Source of the DNA: Ipomoea triloba | Taxonomy: Eukaryota; Streptophyta; Magnoliopsida; Solanales; Convolvulaceae | Assembly: GCF_003576645.1 (NCBI RefSeq) | Contig: NC_044917.1 | Coordinates: forward strand, 2,811,738-2,875,737 | DNA length: 64,000 nt | Direction of reading: 5' to 3' | Shown here: positions 22,968 through 34,397 of the stretch, in pieces | Layout of the letters: every line of letters starts with the position of its first letter | Position numbering within the stretch: the first letter of the stretch is position 1 | Program-made: the position numbers and the translations under genes | Notes under the pieces: model-generated | The model's database searches: none | What the model saw: the letters and a program-made list of their open reading frames with translations, nothing else | Told to the model about the DNA's origin: nothing

Positions 22968-24365
22968 ATGGCGTCGGTGTTTCTGTACCATGTGGTGGGG
23001 GATCTGACGGTTGGGAAGCCGGAGCTGGTGGAGTTCACGGAGACGGAGACGGTGGAGGCGGCGATTAAGGCGATTGCGGAGTCGACTGAGTGTGGGATTC
23101 CGGTGTGGAAGAAGAGATCTCAGAAGAGTGTGATTGAGAAGGCGGGGATGAGGCAGCAGAGGTTTGTAGGCATTCTTAATTCCCTCGACATTATTGCGTT
23201 TTTGGCTAGAGAGGATTGCTTGGCTGATCAGGAGAAAGCAATGAAAACTCCAGTTTCTCAAGTGGTGGTTCCCAACAATGCTCTGCTTAAGGAGGTTGAT
23301 CCTGCCACCAGGTTAGCTCTTCTCAACCTCCATATAAATTTACCTGAACTCTTCTTTCTGGTATTGTTACATATACGAATCCTCACTTCCCTGTATTCAC
23401 ACACTGATCTGTTCTGCAAATTTGTTTGCACTGTAGTAGATTTGAACTTCTGATTTTCCTTTACTTCTGTAAGATTGATAGATGCATTGGAGATGATGAA
23501 GAATGGCGTGAAACGGCTCCTGGTTCCCAAAAGTGTTGTGTGGAAAGGCATGAGCAAGCGGTTCTCTATTCTGTATAATGGAAAGTGGCTCAAGAACATT
23601 CAGACTACTGCAAATGCCAACCAACCATCATCATCTGCTTCCAGCATCACGCTGGACAAGTTCTGTTGCCTGTCAAGAGAAGATGTTATTCGTTTTGTTA
23701 TTGGGTGTCTTGGTGCATTGGCTCCTCTACCCCTCTCCTCAATTTCTTTCCTTGGAGCCATCAATCCAAACTACTGCTCCATTGAAGCATCCCGGCCAGC
23801 GATAGATGCCACCCAAAAGATCCCTCATGATCCCTGTGCAGTTGCAGTTGTGGAGCCAACTATAGATGGACATAGCAAGATCATTGGTGAGATCTCAGCC
23901 ACTAAATTGTGGAAATGTGATTATTTAGCTGCAGCATGGGCCCTGGCTAATCTCTCTGCAGGCCAGTTTGTTATGGGCGTAGAGGACAATGTTACCTCAA
24001 GATCGCTGCCTGATTTCACTGTTAATCCACTGGCTGCAGATTCAAATTTAGCTTCTCCTCGAGGGTCGACTAGGACAAGAAAATTATTCAGCAGCAGAAG
24101 CATTGGCTTCTTTAGCAACCCCACAAGCCCGAACTTAGGTGTTGCCAGGAGTATGTATCGGGGCAGAAGTGCTCCCTTGACATGTAAGGTTACGAGTTCA
24201 CTGGCTGCAGTCATGGCTCAGATGTTGTCACATCGTGCTACTCATGTATGGGTTACTGAGGCTGAAAATGAAGACAAATTGGTTGGGGTGATTGGCTATG
24301 CTGATATCTTAGCAGCTGTCACAAAAGCTCCACCATCCATAGTTCCTGAGACACCGACATCTTGA
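22968..24365 (+). CDS. CBSX6: CBS domain-containing protein, CBSX6-like
   Basis: Two exons, 22968-23311 and 23474-24365, joined by a GT-AG intron after DPATR; 411 residues. The N-terminal segment MASVFLYHVVGDLTVGKPEL and the parts CGIPVW, MRQQRFVGILNSLDI, RLLVPKSVVWKGMSKRFS, SREDVIRF, KLWKCDYLAAAWALANL and SMYRGRSAPLTCK match Arabidopsis CBSX6 (At1g65320) as I remember it. CBS motifs bind adenosyl ligands and form Bateman modules; the CBSX group has few other domains, and the exact role of CBSX6 is not established to my knowledge. The final motif, ATHVWVTE followed by LVGVIGYADIL, is a typical CBS end. It is divergent from the CLV2-like gene across the Copia insertion. Confidence 0.93.
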
Positions 24366-25769
24366 GGCCAGCATTGCAGACTCTTAAAACATGCATAAAA
24401 CAAGACCTTGCTTCTGCACACATCATACCTCGAGGAAATTGATAGTGAAGAAGTGAAGAAATTATCTTGTACGTCACTCTGGCCATGGCATTGCATTTAA
24501 TCTGGGTTGTTTTCTGTTTGGTTTGGCATCTTTTTCCTTGTGATAGACATACAGATTGAGATGGTGTATATTGTGCTAGTGAATGCATACGCAAGTAACG
24601 CAATAATGAGGTAAATTTACTCTCTAGTGTTTGAAATGTTGATAGGGAAGTCATGGAGAATAAGATTGCTAGCAATTTCAGAGACACCATTATGCTTCTT
24701 TAGTTGTAAATCCTATCTAATCTCAGTTCTACTTCACAAATATGGAGTACTAATAATTTGTGTTACTATCTACAACCTTTGATGTTCATGCAAATATACA
24801 ATTATGCACAACTTGGATTAGTCAAATGTTAAAAGTTGAAATGTTGTCACCTTAAAGAAAACAATAATTGTCTGCAAAACCTAAACCTGAGTTCAAAATT
24901 TCATACATAGATACTCTACTAATATTCATCTTTTAGGAATAACCCCAACAACCTATTTTAGCGTTGTGCAATGCTAGATGAAATAAATTCTGGTCATAAT
25001 ATGTGTTGACTGTTGGCTACTACCAATGAGCCCATGAATCTTTTTACCTCTACATAGTTGATTGCATCTTTTGCTGCAAAAGTATTTCCCAGTTGTAGTT
25101 AACAGAAGTTTTAGCTATATCCCCTACTAGGATTGTTTAGTGGCTCATCTGCACCATCAAAGAAAACAGCATATAATTCATGTTAGATGGGCAGAATAGG
25201 CCATTAGTTGGCATGAGCTTTACACTAAATTGAAGGGATCAAAACAAATATGAAGCATGAAAACGAAACGAAATATATAAAAAGATAGTGCATTGAATTT
25301 AATCAATTTATCACCCAAATGTTCCAACTATTGTGATATTGCGTCAACAGTTCATCTCTAGGGCCAACTCCAGATGTGCCAGCCTAATAATCCTAAGTAT
25401 TGGGTGTCATTTATAAACAAAAAAAAAATATAAATGTAGTTATCACGATGTGGAGAACTAAGGTTTAAATGGTTCACTGTAAGAAGATTGACATAATTGT
25501 GAGAAATTGTTGAGTACACAGATAACCCCTCTCCCCTATTGGTCCTGTCCTCGCTCCTCAACATTCAACAACATAAAGTTATACTTCATATTGGATATTT
25601 CAGTGTTCACTACATTCAACAACATAAAGTTATAATTCACATTGGATATTTCAGTGTTCACTCTAGTGCACACATATTTGCCCACCAAAATATCATGGCA
25701 GATACAAAACATGGCATGTAAAAGACAGTAGATTCGTGTGTGTACCAAGTTTCAAGTTTCCCTAAAAGG
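24366..25769. other. Convergent 3' spacer between CBSX6-like and NHX genes
   Basis: It holds the 3' ends of two convergent genes. Apart from a 51-bp tandem duplication near 25560-25662 nothing is recognised. Confidence 0.4.
25561..25662. repeat. 51-bp tandem duplication
   Basis: Two head-to-tail copies share ACATTCAACAACATAAAGTT and TTGGATATTTCAGTGTTCAC, differing at a few bases. It lies just beyond the NHX stop codon. Confidence 0.85.
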
Positions 25770-28700
25770 CTAAAACAGGCTACTTGTGCAATATTGTAAA
25801 CATTTACCTTCTCTGTCCTCATCTCTGCTTTGTGTTGTAAAGAATGGAGTCAAGTATTTCCTATCCAAAGCCACAAATGCTGTTGTGCTGCAGCAATCAA
25901 GGAAAAGTAGGTGCATCAAGAAATTGACCAATGAAAGATTTTTAAGTTCCAAATTTGAATCAGTTTTTACCTGCCATGAAACTCTTTTAGCTTCATTTTG
26001 GTCCGACTTCCTGGTGATGAATCCAGATCACCAGGAGAAACGTAGCCATTACTTCCCTCAAAACTCTAAAATCCAGAAATTAAAGAATTATTGATATAAA
26101 TTAATATACCAACTCTTATATCAAACCAAAATACACTAAAAAGCATAAGCAAGCCTGGCATACGCTGGTGCTTCCCAGAATAATGCGATCTCACTATTTT
26201 CAGGAGGCATGACACTTGAATGTAAAATAAATATATACTATGAATTATGATTACTATCTAGTGATAAACATACTAATTCCAAGGAGACATCATGATTATC
26301 ACCCACAACATCCAAAGCTTCCAGCATGGCACCTGTTGATCCACCGTTAATCAAAACCTGCAAATTACACACAGCCACACAGCATTAAAGAAATACACAC
26401 ACACACAAGGATCCCTTTATAGCACTATAAATATAATATATTTACAATAATAATATAGCACAATATACTAGGTAAATATCTGTGTGTGTGTTGTGTGATA
26501 TCTACTTGAAACGATAAATATTTCCTTGGAAAATCTGCTGAAAAAAAGAAAGGATAAAAGATTAAAGAGGTAAACAGGGAGAAAACTAATTGGAGGCAGA
26601 AAGAGAGAGCAGTCAAGGGCATTCCAAATACTAAGTACTTTTACAGGAAGATGGGAGGACTCCTATTTTTGATATGGATATGAACTTTGGCTGCACAATC
26701 TCCAAGGGTTTTCATATTCTATCAACAATTTCTAGCCTTCAATATAAGGATATCTAAAAGAAACCTGTTTCATTGACGTTGGACCAATGTCTAGTACCTC
26801 TAGTCACCATGAGATATATATGTAGTTGATGATTGCTAGAAAATTAAAAACCTTCAAGTTCCATGCCCCAGAGAAATATGCAATGGCCATTGAATTGAAG
26901 TATCTTGCTTACCGTCAAAACAACAATTGTTATGGTTGCAGTGAATATTGTCTGACCATGCCCTTCAGGGAGATCATGAACTGCCTGCAAAGCAAGGGCA
27001 AAGGCCATTGCCCCTCGAAGTCCTGATCATGCACATCATTCTTTAGCTCAAGCAGTAGGGGATGAGGGCAAAAGGAAACAATGATGATCAATAGCTTCTC
27101 ATTACCACTATACCACAGTGCTTTCTGATGTTTTGGTGGTATTCGTCGATGTGCTGGTCTTACCAGATTCACTAGATAAGCACAACCAAACACATTACTA
27201 GCCCTTCAAAGAAGTAAGAAAATGGTTTAGTAATTTATGTGTAGCAAGATTCATACTACATTTTAGATCCTCATTAATCACATAAAAACTGTAGTCACGT
27301 AAGGATATTAAACAATTCAATCACAGGGGAAAAAAAGGGAAACAAAAATAAATAAATAAATGAATTTCAATAACAGAATAGTAATCTAATCTAGAGTGTA
27401 AAAGAACAAAATTTGGCAAAGTTTACCTTGCAATTCCAATGAAAAGCTAGCACATGAAAGCAAGTTAAGGAAGTAAAAGCATGCTATAGCATTTGGTTAT
27501 TAAAGTTAATTAAGAAGAAGATACCTACACAACTGCATTGCTCTATGATAATCTTGTAGACTGAAGCATCTTAATTAAGAAGATGCCTATGACAATTGCA
27601 TTTTTCTATGATAAAACTTCTCCTTTGAATGCATTTTATATATGATAACCTTGTAAACTGAAGGGGCTATACCCCCCCCCCCCCCCCCCTTTGCCTGGCT
27701 CTGATTCTATCTGGAGTGAGTTTATCTGAAGAATATATAGATTAAGCAGGTCATTTTATTGAGTGCTGAACGGCTAGTATTGGATCCGAGAATAGATGGT
27801 TTTCTCACTTCAATGAATGGTTTACTTAAAGCTTGTCTACAAACAAACACAACCAAGTGTCAAGGATACAATTGAAAAGAAAATAAATCCAACATGCGTC
27901 CAACTATGTTGCTCCATGGTTATATCAAAGCCCATATATATGAATCTGTACGTGGAACAAAGAGAAAATCACTCAAAGTTACTAGGAAAATAAATTAATT
28001 AAGACCATAAATCTCAAATGACAACTGCTTTTTACACAAATGTCTCAGCCAACGATGATATCAGATGAAAAAATGCGGATACAAATCGCTGAGAACTGCG
28101 TGACAAATTTGAGTAAGTATAACGTTTCATCACCTAAGACAAATAACAACAGATATATATCTGCATCAGCGTATATTATGAATATAATCATTTTTCCAAC
28201 TGCAAGGCAACTAAAAGAACAGAAAAAGCTATAACTCACAATTCCGGTGAACAATATAGATACAATACCGGAGAGACCAAGCCCTTCTGCCAGCATGTAA
28301 CTGGATTACAACATTTGTTCATGGTCAAAAACAGATGGTCCAAATCAAAGCAACATTTTACACAGTGACTGGGACAGGTGGAAGTAACTTACGAAAAATA
28401 TGGGAAAAGGACAAACAGACAGCACTCCAGGTTCTGAAGACTGCATGGAGTGGGTGAGACACAATTATTATTTTTTGATAAATCAAATGCAGATTTAAAA
28501 TCAACAGGATTATGTGCTTACTTATCAATATCTAATCCAGCATATTTGAAAAGGTTTGGAGAGTTAAGGCTTCACAGTGCATTTTGCAAGCTACAAACTT
28601 GAAGAGTGGGACTTTTTAACAACATAATCAAGGGCTTCAAGAGGAAATGGCTATAGATAAAAGCTTAGAAAGAAATGTTCTCTGCTCTTTGGTAATATTC

Positions 28701-31700
28701 AGGAGACAGTACTAGGAAATGTCCATAGATGATATCTGGTGGTTGGTAGTAATTGGGACACATAAGTAACAGACCCAGAAAAATTGGTTTGGGAGATTTA
28801 TTATTATTGGGTATGGATTTTTTGTGGAAGTGGGCGTTAGATCTGGCTACATTGTTGCAGAGCTTTTTGAGGATCAGAGAGACTATCATTTTTATGGTTT
28901 CTTCTGCTTCCTGTCTTTTGTATTTAGACTTCAGTGGCTAATGATTTACTGTCTTGTCCTCTAGATGCTATTCTCTCTCTCCACACATTCTTTTTCATTT
29001 CTGGGATTAGAAGAGTAGCTTGGTGGTAAGCCAACTCCAATTCCACTTTCCAGGCCAATGAACTGGGTTATGATATTATCTCACAGTCCCCTTATATGTA
29101 CCAAAAAGGGGGAAATCTTTTTCTTTACTAAAACATAAAAGTACAAGGCATCTGCCAATTTTTCACTTAATTACCAGATTACCAGTTTTCAAGTCAGAAA
29201 GAAGGTACTAAGAGAATTTGTGGAGTTAAAGATTAGGAGGAAAGGTCAATTTTATTGGAAACCGAATGTGAGAGTTCTAGTAATAAATAACAAAGTTGCC
29301 ACTATCTAAATGATGGTTGGAGAGGTGTGAGATTTAGGACACCTAAGCTCATGACCTATTTTGGTGCTGTCCACACAAATAATCAGTGGAAGATGCTTAT
29401 TGAAAAGGGGTCAACTCAAAAGGATATCAATGCAGAAGTAAATGCAGCACCAACACCTGTAGAGGCAGGAGTGTTAAGTTAGAAGCCACAATTTCTTTTC
29501 AAAATTATAAATATAAAGGTAAGCAATATATTTAAAAGCAAAATAAATACACTGTATAACAAAATTACAAATATTGTTAAAAGCAGCTGCACTGAAATAT
29601 TCTATATCATTGAACATTGGATTTTAGCTAGCCTCAAAATGAAAGTACACATGTTTACTCGCAGCCACAAAGCTCCTACTTCTACAAATTTAGCATGTAA
29701 TTATCATGATCTGTGCATGCCATCCAGAGTGGTATTATTCTTTGTTTGCAGTCACTTCCAAAGGCGAAAAAGCAACCAGTGAAAACTAACCTGATGACAT
29801 TGAGCCAACAAATGTCTCAAGAAAATGGACAATAACCACTAAAAAATTATCGGCAGATGACATGTGGCTTCTCACTAGTGAAAATGTCCTTCAAAATAGT
29901 AGTATGGGGATTATTAATGAATCTCCAGTATTTCTCTTTACTAGAAAAAATACTTTCAAGTGGACTAACCTGTACAAAGATATTGCCATCTTCCAATTGT
30001 GCCAAAGGAAAGATACAAAGGAAACAGAGCAAAATTAAAAAAGAAAACTGCCAAACTTCTTAGTGAACTTAATATCATAGAACTAAACAAAAGGTGGAAG
30101 AAAACAGAAAAACAAAGAAACAAAAGGAAGCAAATAGCTTACTGCATCATTCAAGACAGATTCACCAAACACCAAAGCATAAAGGTTGACATCTGTTCCA
30201 AGCTCCTATATTATCATGTAAAGACTAAAGAGAAGTTAGTTACAATACAAAGAAACTTAAAATCAACAGTGACAAATTTAGATTGTTGGTATGTCTCACC
30301 TCTCTGCTTTCTTTTTCTTTCTTTAAATTGTAACTATCTTTTTGTCTTTATTTGGGCCCCTACTTTGTTGAAAAACATTTACTCTGTAATTTTACCTTGC
30401 AAATTCTATCCATTTCAAACCCTTTGAAGAACAAAATTAGAGTAGGAAAGGATGGGCATATTTGACCACAGTAAATAATGGAATAGTAAATATATATATA
30501 AAAGTATATGTTTTGAATTACAAGAGAGGTAGATCCATTGCATAAGCTAGACTGTAAAACGTAGTGACAAATCCCAAATGGTACTGAATTTTTTTTTGTA
30601 CTGATACCAACTCCTATACATTCCTTATAGCTATGCTGTAGTCTGTAGAACATCACCTGAAATATAGACAGAACGGTAACAGGATCGGTTGCTGATATAA
30701 GAGCTCCAAACATCAAGCATTCAACAAAAGGAAGTTTGTACATGAGATAAATCACTCCACCTATGTAACTGCAACCAAACTCATTCAAGGATGGTTTAGG
30801 GAATTTTTAAGGGCACAAGTGGGTGTAGAAGCACCTATAATTCAAAGGTGAAGGAATCACAAATAGAGTTTCAATTATTGTACTTACACTAGGACGCCTG
30901 TAACAATAGAAGCAATAAATGTTCCAAAAATGGCAAATGTTACTATGGCTCCAAAGTTTGAAAAGAACGGTTTCTGGAAACGACATGAGAGATGAACAAG
31001 TCAGATGGAATCAAATAAATAGTTAAGTTAAAGTGAATCAATAATAAAGGGAACTAGCAAAACTCACAGGTGACAGACTGAATCCTGATTGAGTAGCATA
31101 GACAGTCAAGGAAACAAGTTTTGGTAATCATTTAAGGGAAAAAAAATAGAAAAAGGTTTTATACACACACACACACAAAAAATAATAATAATAATCAAAT
31201 CAAATCAAATCAAATCTGAATATGGATATAATATGATAGGAGGCAACAAAAAGAGGAAGAAAAATTCTTCATGAAAATTCAACCATTCCCTGTATGTCGA
31301 ATCCAGGATCGAAAGGGGGAGAAAAATATTCATCAGTTAAAATATCTAAGGAGTTCATCATTACAATAACAAATACATATATGCAGAGCAAAATATGGAG
31401 AAGGTGCAATATTATTACCTAATGCTAGTTCCAGTATCAGAAATATTAGCCAGACCGCCAACGATTAGACCTGCCAGACAAAGCATATATTATACATATG
31501 ATATATATATATATATATATATATATATTGCGATACGCATCTCCATGCAGTTCAGTGTTTGTACGGTGAGAATAAACAGTTGTACCAAAATGTAAACATT
31601 GAAGAACTGAAAAAATTAGGTACCGATCAAAAGGGAGGCGCTGGCTTCAGGAAGATAGTAGAAGCGGCGGCGGCGTAGGACGTGGCCGAGGACGAAGGAG

Positions 31701-31789
31701 AGAAGGAGCATCATGATCTGCACAAGGATGCCGACTCCCGCCGCCTGTTGTTCCTTCCCGGTACGAGGAGGAGGCAACAGCTCTTCCAT
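25770..31789 (-). CDS. NHX6: Endosomal Na+(K+)/H+ antiporter, NHX5/NHX6 type
   Basis: Twenty-one coding exons, 516 residues: 31789-31624, 31470-31419, 31289-31230, 31092-31068, 30973-30888, 30768-30657, 30205-30143, 29989-29970, 29888-29791, 29456-29428, 28553-28522, 28440-28393, 28300-28240, 28133-28036, 27945-27870, 27446-27427, 27203-27106, 27022-26913, 26357-26274, 26065-25971 and 25887-25770. All join in frame. The product is a multi-span CPA1 exchanger with the amiloride-site motif [12 protein letters not shown] (82-93), [14 protein letters not shown], the catalytic Asn186-Asp187 pair in FGESVLNDA and the [19 protein letters not shown] segment. It matches Arabidopsis NHX5/NHX6, which acidify-control Golgi/TGN/prevacuolar lumen pH and K+. 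Three introns are U12 type. Only the C-terminus is uncertain: I read through to a stop at 25770, but a donor at 25809 could lead to another exon near 25555. Confidence 0.92.
27447..27869 (-). other. U12-type GT-AG intron (NHX intron 15)
   Basis: The 5' end is GTATCCTTGA and the 3' end has TTCCTTAAC followed by TTGCTTTCATGTGCTAG. Both match minor-spliceosome consensus sites. It joins FFSI to LFIGIAR. Confidence 0.88.
27671..27689. repeat. Poly-C tract in an NHX intron
   Basis: About 19 consecutive C residues lie in the minor-type intron 15, so the transcript would carry a poly-G run. The exact length is uncertain in any assembly. Confidence 0.9.
28554..29427 (-). other. U12-type AT-AC intron (NHX intron 10)
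   Basis: The 5' end is ATATCCTTTT, the full U12 consensus. The 3' end has CCTTAAC followed by TCTCCAAAC. The join GCA-TTG to CTT-TTC gives [14 protein letters not shown], as in the family. The flanking exons are only 29 and 32 bases. Confidence 0.92.
31093..31229 (-). other. U12-type AT-AC intron (NHX intron 3)
   Basis: On the minus strand the intron begins ATATCCATAT and ends GCTAC, with TTTCCTTGAC 13 bases before the end, matching the U12 branch site. No GT-AG alternative preserves the frame. Using AT-AC joins ATT-ATA-TT to T-CAA-TCA and restores the conserved LLPPIIFQSGFS motif. Confidence 0.9.
31500..31529. repeat. (AT)n microsatellite in NHX intron 1
   Basis: About 14 AT dinucleotides in the first intron of the NHX gene. 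Confidence 0.9.
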
Positions 31790-33034
31790 CGCGAAATGAA
31801 AAGCGCGAGCGGATGACGTACCGTTCTCTGATCAGCAAACTATATGTTAACGGCGACGGCGATGATCTTCGCTCCGGACTGGCGGACGCCGATCATACTC
31901 CACCCTGCAACCCAGCGGGGGTTCCTTCGTTTCCGTATTCGTTATGGTTTCGGTGGACAGATGTCAGATGCTGGAGGATGTCAATGAGATTCTTTTAAAT
32001 GGTTTTCAGTTTATTTTTGGTTGTTTTAAGAGGAAGAAAGGGACCTTATGGCTTATGCCAGTATGGATATAGTTTTTTGTCTTTTTCTTTCTTTTCTTAA
32101 TTTAACTAGTATTTTGTAAAATATTAAAACATTAATAAATACAAATAATTAAAATTTATAATTCAAATTATATATAGTATAGTTAAAACTTCAAAGTCAA
32201 CTAGAAACTTGCATAACGTGTACGAGGATAATGTGCATTATATTTTATTAAATCTCAAATATATTTGGTGCATTTAGGTTAAATATTGAATTAAAAGATG
32301 TAAAAATGTAATACACGCAATAAGTTTTAGTGGCAATAGTCTATTTGTTTAATGATGAATTATAAATAAAATTTATTTGATATGTAATAAAAAAAAATTA
32401 AAATTTTAAGTTGATATTTGATTTCATATTTGGCATAAATAAGTATTTTTCGCTTAAACTTAGTTTAGAAGAGTTTATTTTTCTTATTGGGTTAGTGTGG
32501 AATATTATTGATGAGGACGGTTTTAAGGTGAGTCAACAAGTTGGTGATTCGACAATGTGCGTGAGTAATTATGAGTAATAATTTCACTTGTTTCCCTCTC
32601 TTATGTAGTTATATACAAAAAAAAAAATAATAAAAAATTGATATTTCTAAATTTTCCATGCCAAACAAATATTTGAGGCTTGCCACAAGTGGGTAAGCTA
32701 CGTTAGGTTGTTCATAATTGACCACTCAAACACAATAGACAACTTTTATAATGAGTCAAACTTGAAAGCTTTTATAATGGGTCGAATTTAAAAACTTGTA
32801 GTTACATACTCAAATGTATAACCAACTTTGTTGGGATTGTGATTTTGAAAAGAAGAAAAAAATAAAAAAAACTTTGTTGGGAATACTACCGATGATACGG
32901 ATCTTTTATATCTTAACTTTGTAATTACTCGCCCAACTATCATACCAACTTGATTGGGATTACATCATATGATATGGATCTCGTTTACCTTGATAATAGG
33001 TTTCATGTTATTTTGGTTGAAAAAATATGTAGTT
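31790..33034. other. Upstream region of the NHX gene, AT-rich spacer
   Basis: It begins with a GC-richer stretch (to about 31990) that is probably the NHX 5' UTR and promoter. It then becomes AT-rich with no recognised gene. Two similar pieces mentioning TTG(T/A)TTGGGA and GATATGGATCT near 32830-32980 suggest an old repeat remnant. Confidence 0.35.
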
Positions 33035-33039
33035 TGACA

Positions 33040-33543
33040 TGATGGGGATTATTTCCCAGGAATCGTGGTTGTACGGAAATCGGAACTGGACCCTTAGCTT
33101 GACTTGCACTCGTACCGGCTTGAGCCAACCAGAGGGGGTCCTTTCCCGACCTCTATGCTACTTACCCGACGCAATTGACTTGTATAGAAATCCCTTCCTC
33201 GCCCTTGCCATCCCAACCTATTGAGGTCGGGACAACCCTACTGACATTTTTTCAGATAGCGTGATCCCATCCTCTTCAGTGCATGACCCTTATCGCGCCC
33301 CGGTCACCACCCGTGCACGGCATGCCGAAAGTCCGGGATTTGTCTCATTTCCTTGACTATAAATACTGTATTTATACAAAGAAGGGACTTTTGGCTGATT
33401 TCACCTACTACCTTAAAGGTTCGAGAACATCTATCTTCAACGCACTTTCTCCATCCCAATCCTTAAACCAACAAGCAGATAAGTGAATTGAAGGACCTTA
33501 AGCCGACACGACTTTCCATTTACATAGTACCATATCAGCATCA
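33040..33543. mobile_element. Solo LTR (504 bp) of an LTR retrotransposon
   Basis: It begins TGATG and ends CATCA, a perfect 5-bp inverted terminus. It is flanked by the direct duplication TGACA at 33035-33039 and 33544-33548. A TATA-like ACTATAAATACTG lies near 33358. There is no primer site, polypurine tract or coding sequence next to it, so it is a solo LTR left by recombination. Its GC-rich content differs from the surroundings. Confidence 0.72.
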
Positions 33544-33548
33544 TGACA

Positions 33549-34397
33549 AAAAAAAAACATAATAATCAATAATATATAACCGGACAAAAATGTACGTATT
33601 GTGGACAATATAAATTTAACTTAATTTGCCCACTAAAATTACAAGACAAGATTTTATGTCTAGAGTTACAGACAAGATTTACAATTACCCAAACTCTTTT
33701 GTTTTGCTCATCCTTCAAAAAAGATGTGAAAAGCAGGAAAGAATTGGGCATGACAACTGACAAGCGTGGCGGACATGCTTACCTTTTCTTTCCTTTTCTC
33801 CAGATATATTGCAGAATCATCGACGCTAGTATACGCGTATATATGCCCAGGAACCTGTATGTATAGGCGGAGAGAGACAGCACGTTGTGGTGTAGGTCCT
33901 GTGGTCTGGCGAGAGGCACAGTAGAGAGGAGACGGCGCGGTTTGGAAAATTGGCAAGAAATTTACTCAAGCACTCAAAATCTTAAGTCACGCAAGGTCTC
34001 CGGGTTGAATTCCATTGCTTTTACTACAAACAAACCACTTTCCACGTCTCTTTCGCCTCATCTCTCTTTCTCTCTCCCTCTCTATCTCTCTCAATCGTTC
34101 TCTGTTTCTTCGAGTAAGGAGTTGACATTGCCCCGCGTACACCCCGCGTTTCCCCGTAGTCTTTCTGTTTGTCTTTTTGCCTCTGCTGACCGAGAGGCGG
34201 CGAAATAATAGTAGTAAATCAATTCCTTGATCCCACGGCTTTCTTTTTTTGGTTTTTAATTCATTTTTCCATTTTTTAAATTTTTGGTTTTATCTATATA
34301 CAAGAGGTATATACGAAGAGGGAATTGTATATGTGTGGGAGTCTAGTTGGTGTTTCGTAGTCGATCGTGTTTATCGAGGAAGTGCAAGGGAATTGTA
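33549..34397. other. Upstream region of the aspartic protease gene
   Basis: A CT-rich stretch at about 34045-34110 looks like a plant 5' UTR or core-promoter Y-patch region. No gene was recognised. Confidence 0.4.

Noticed and set aside
25536..25560. Possible last NHX exon (reads ERGQDQ)
   Set aside because: A donor at 25809 exists, but the phase does not give ERGQDQ in the NHX frame with an AG acceptor. Reading through to 25770 is simpler. Left as an uncertainty in the NHX entry.
26160..26215. Possible extra NHX exon (reads [19 protein letters not shown])
   Set aside because: It has an acceptor but no good GT donor at its end, and exons 26357-26274 and 26065-25971 already join in frame with conserved sequence.
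33039..33224. A 61-codon frame in the solo LTR
   Set aside because: It falls within the LTR-like segment with TGACA duplications and has no protein similarity I can recognise.
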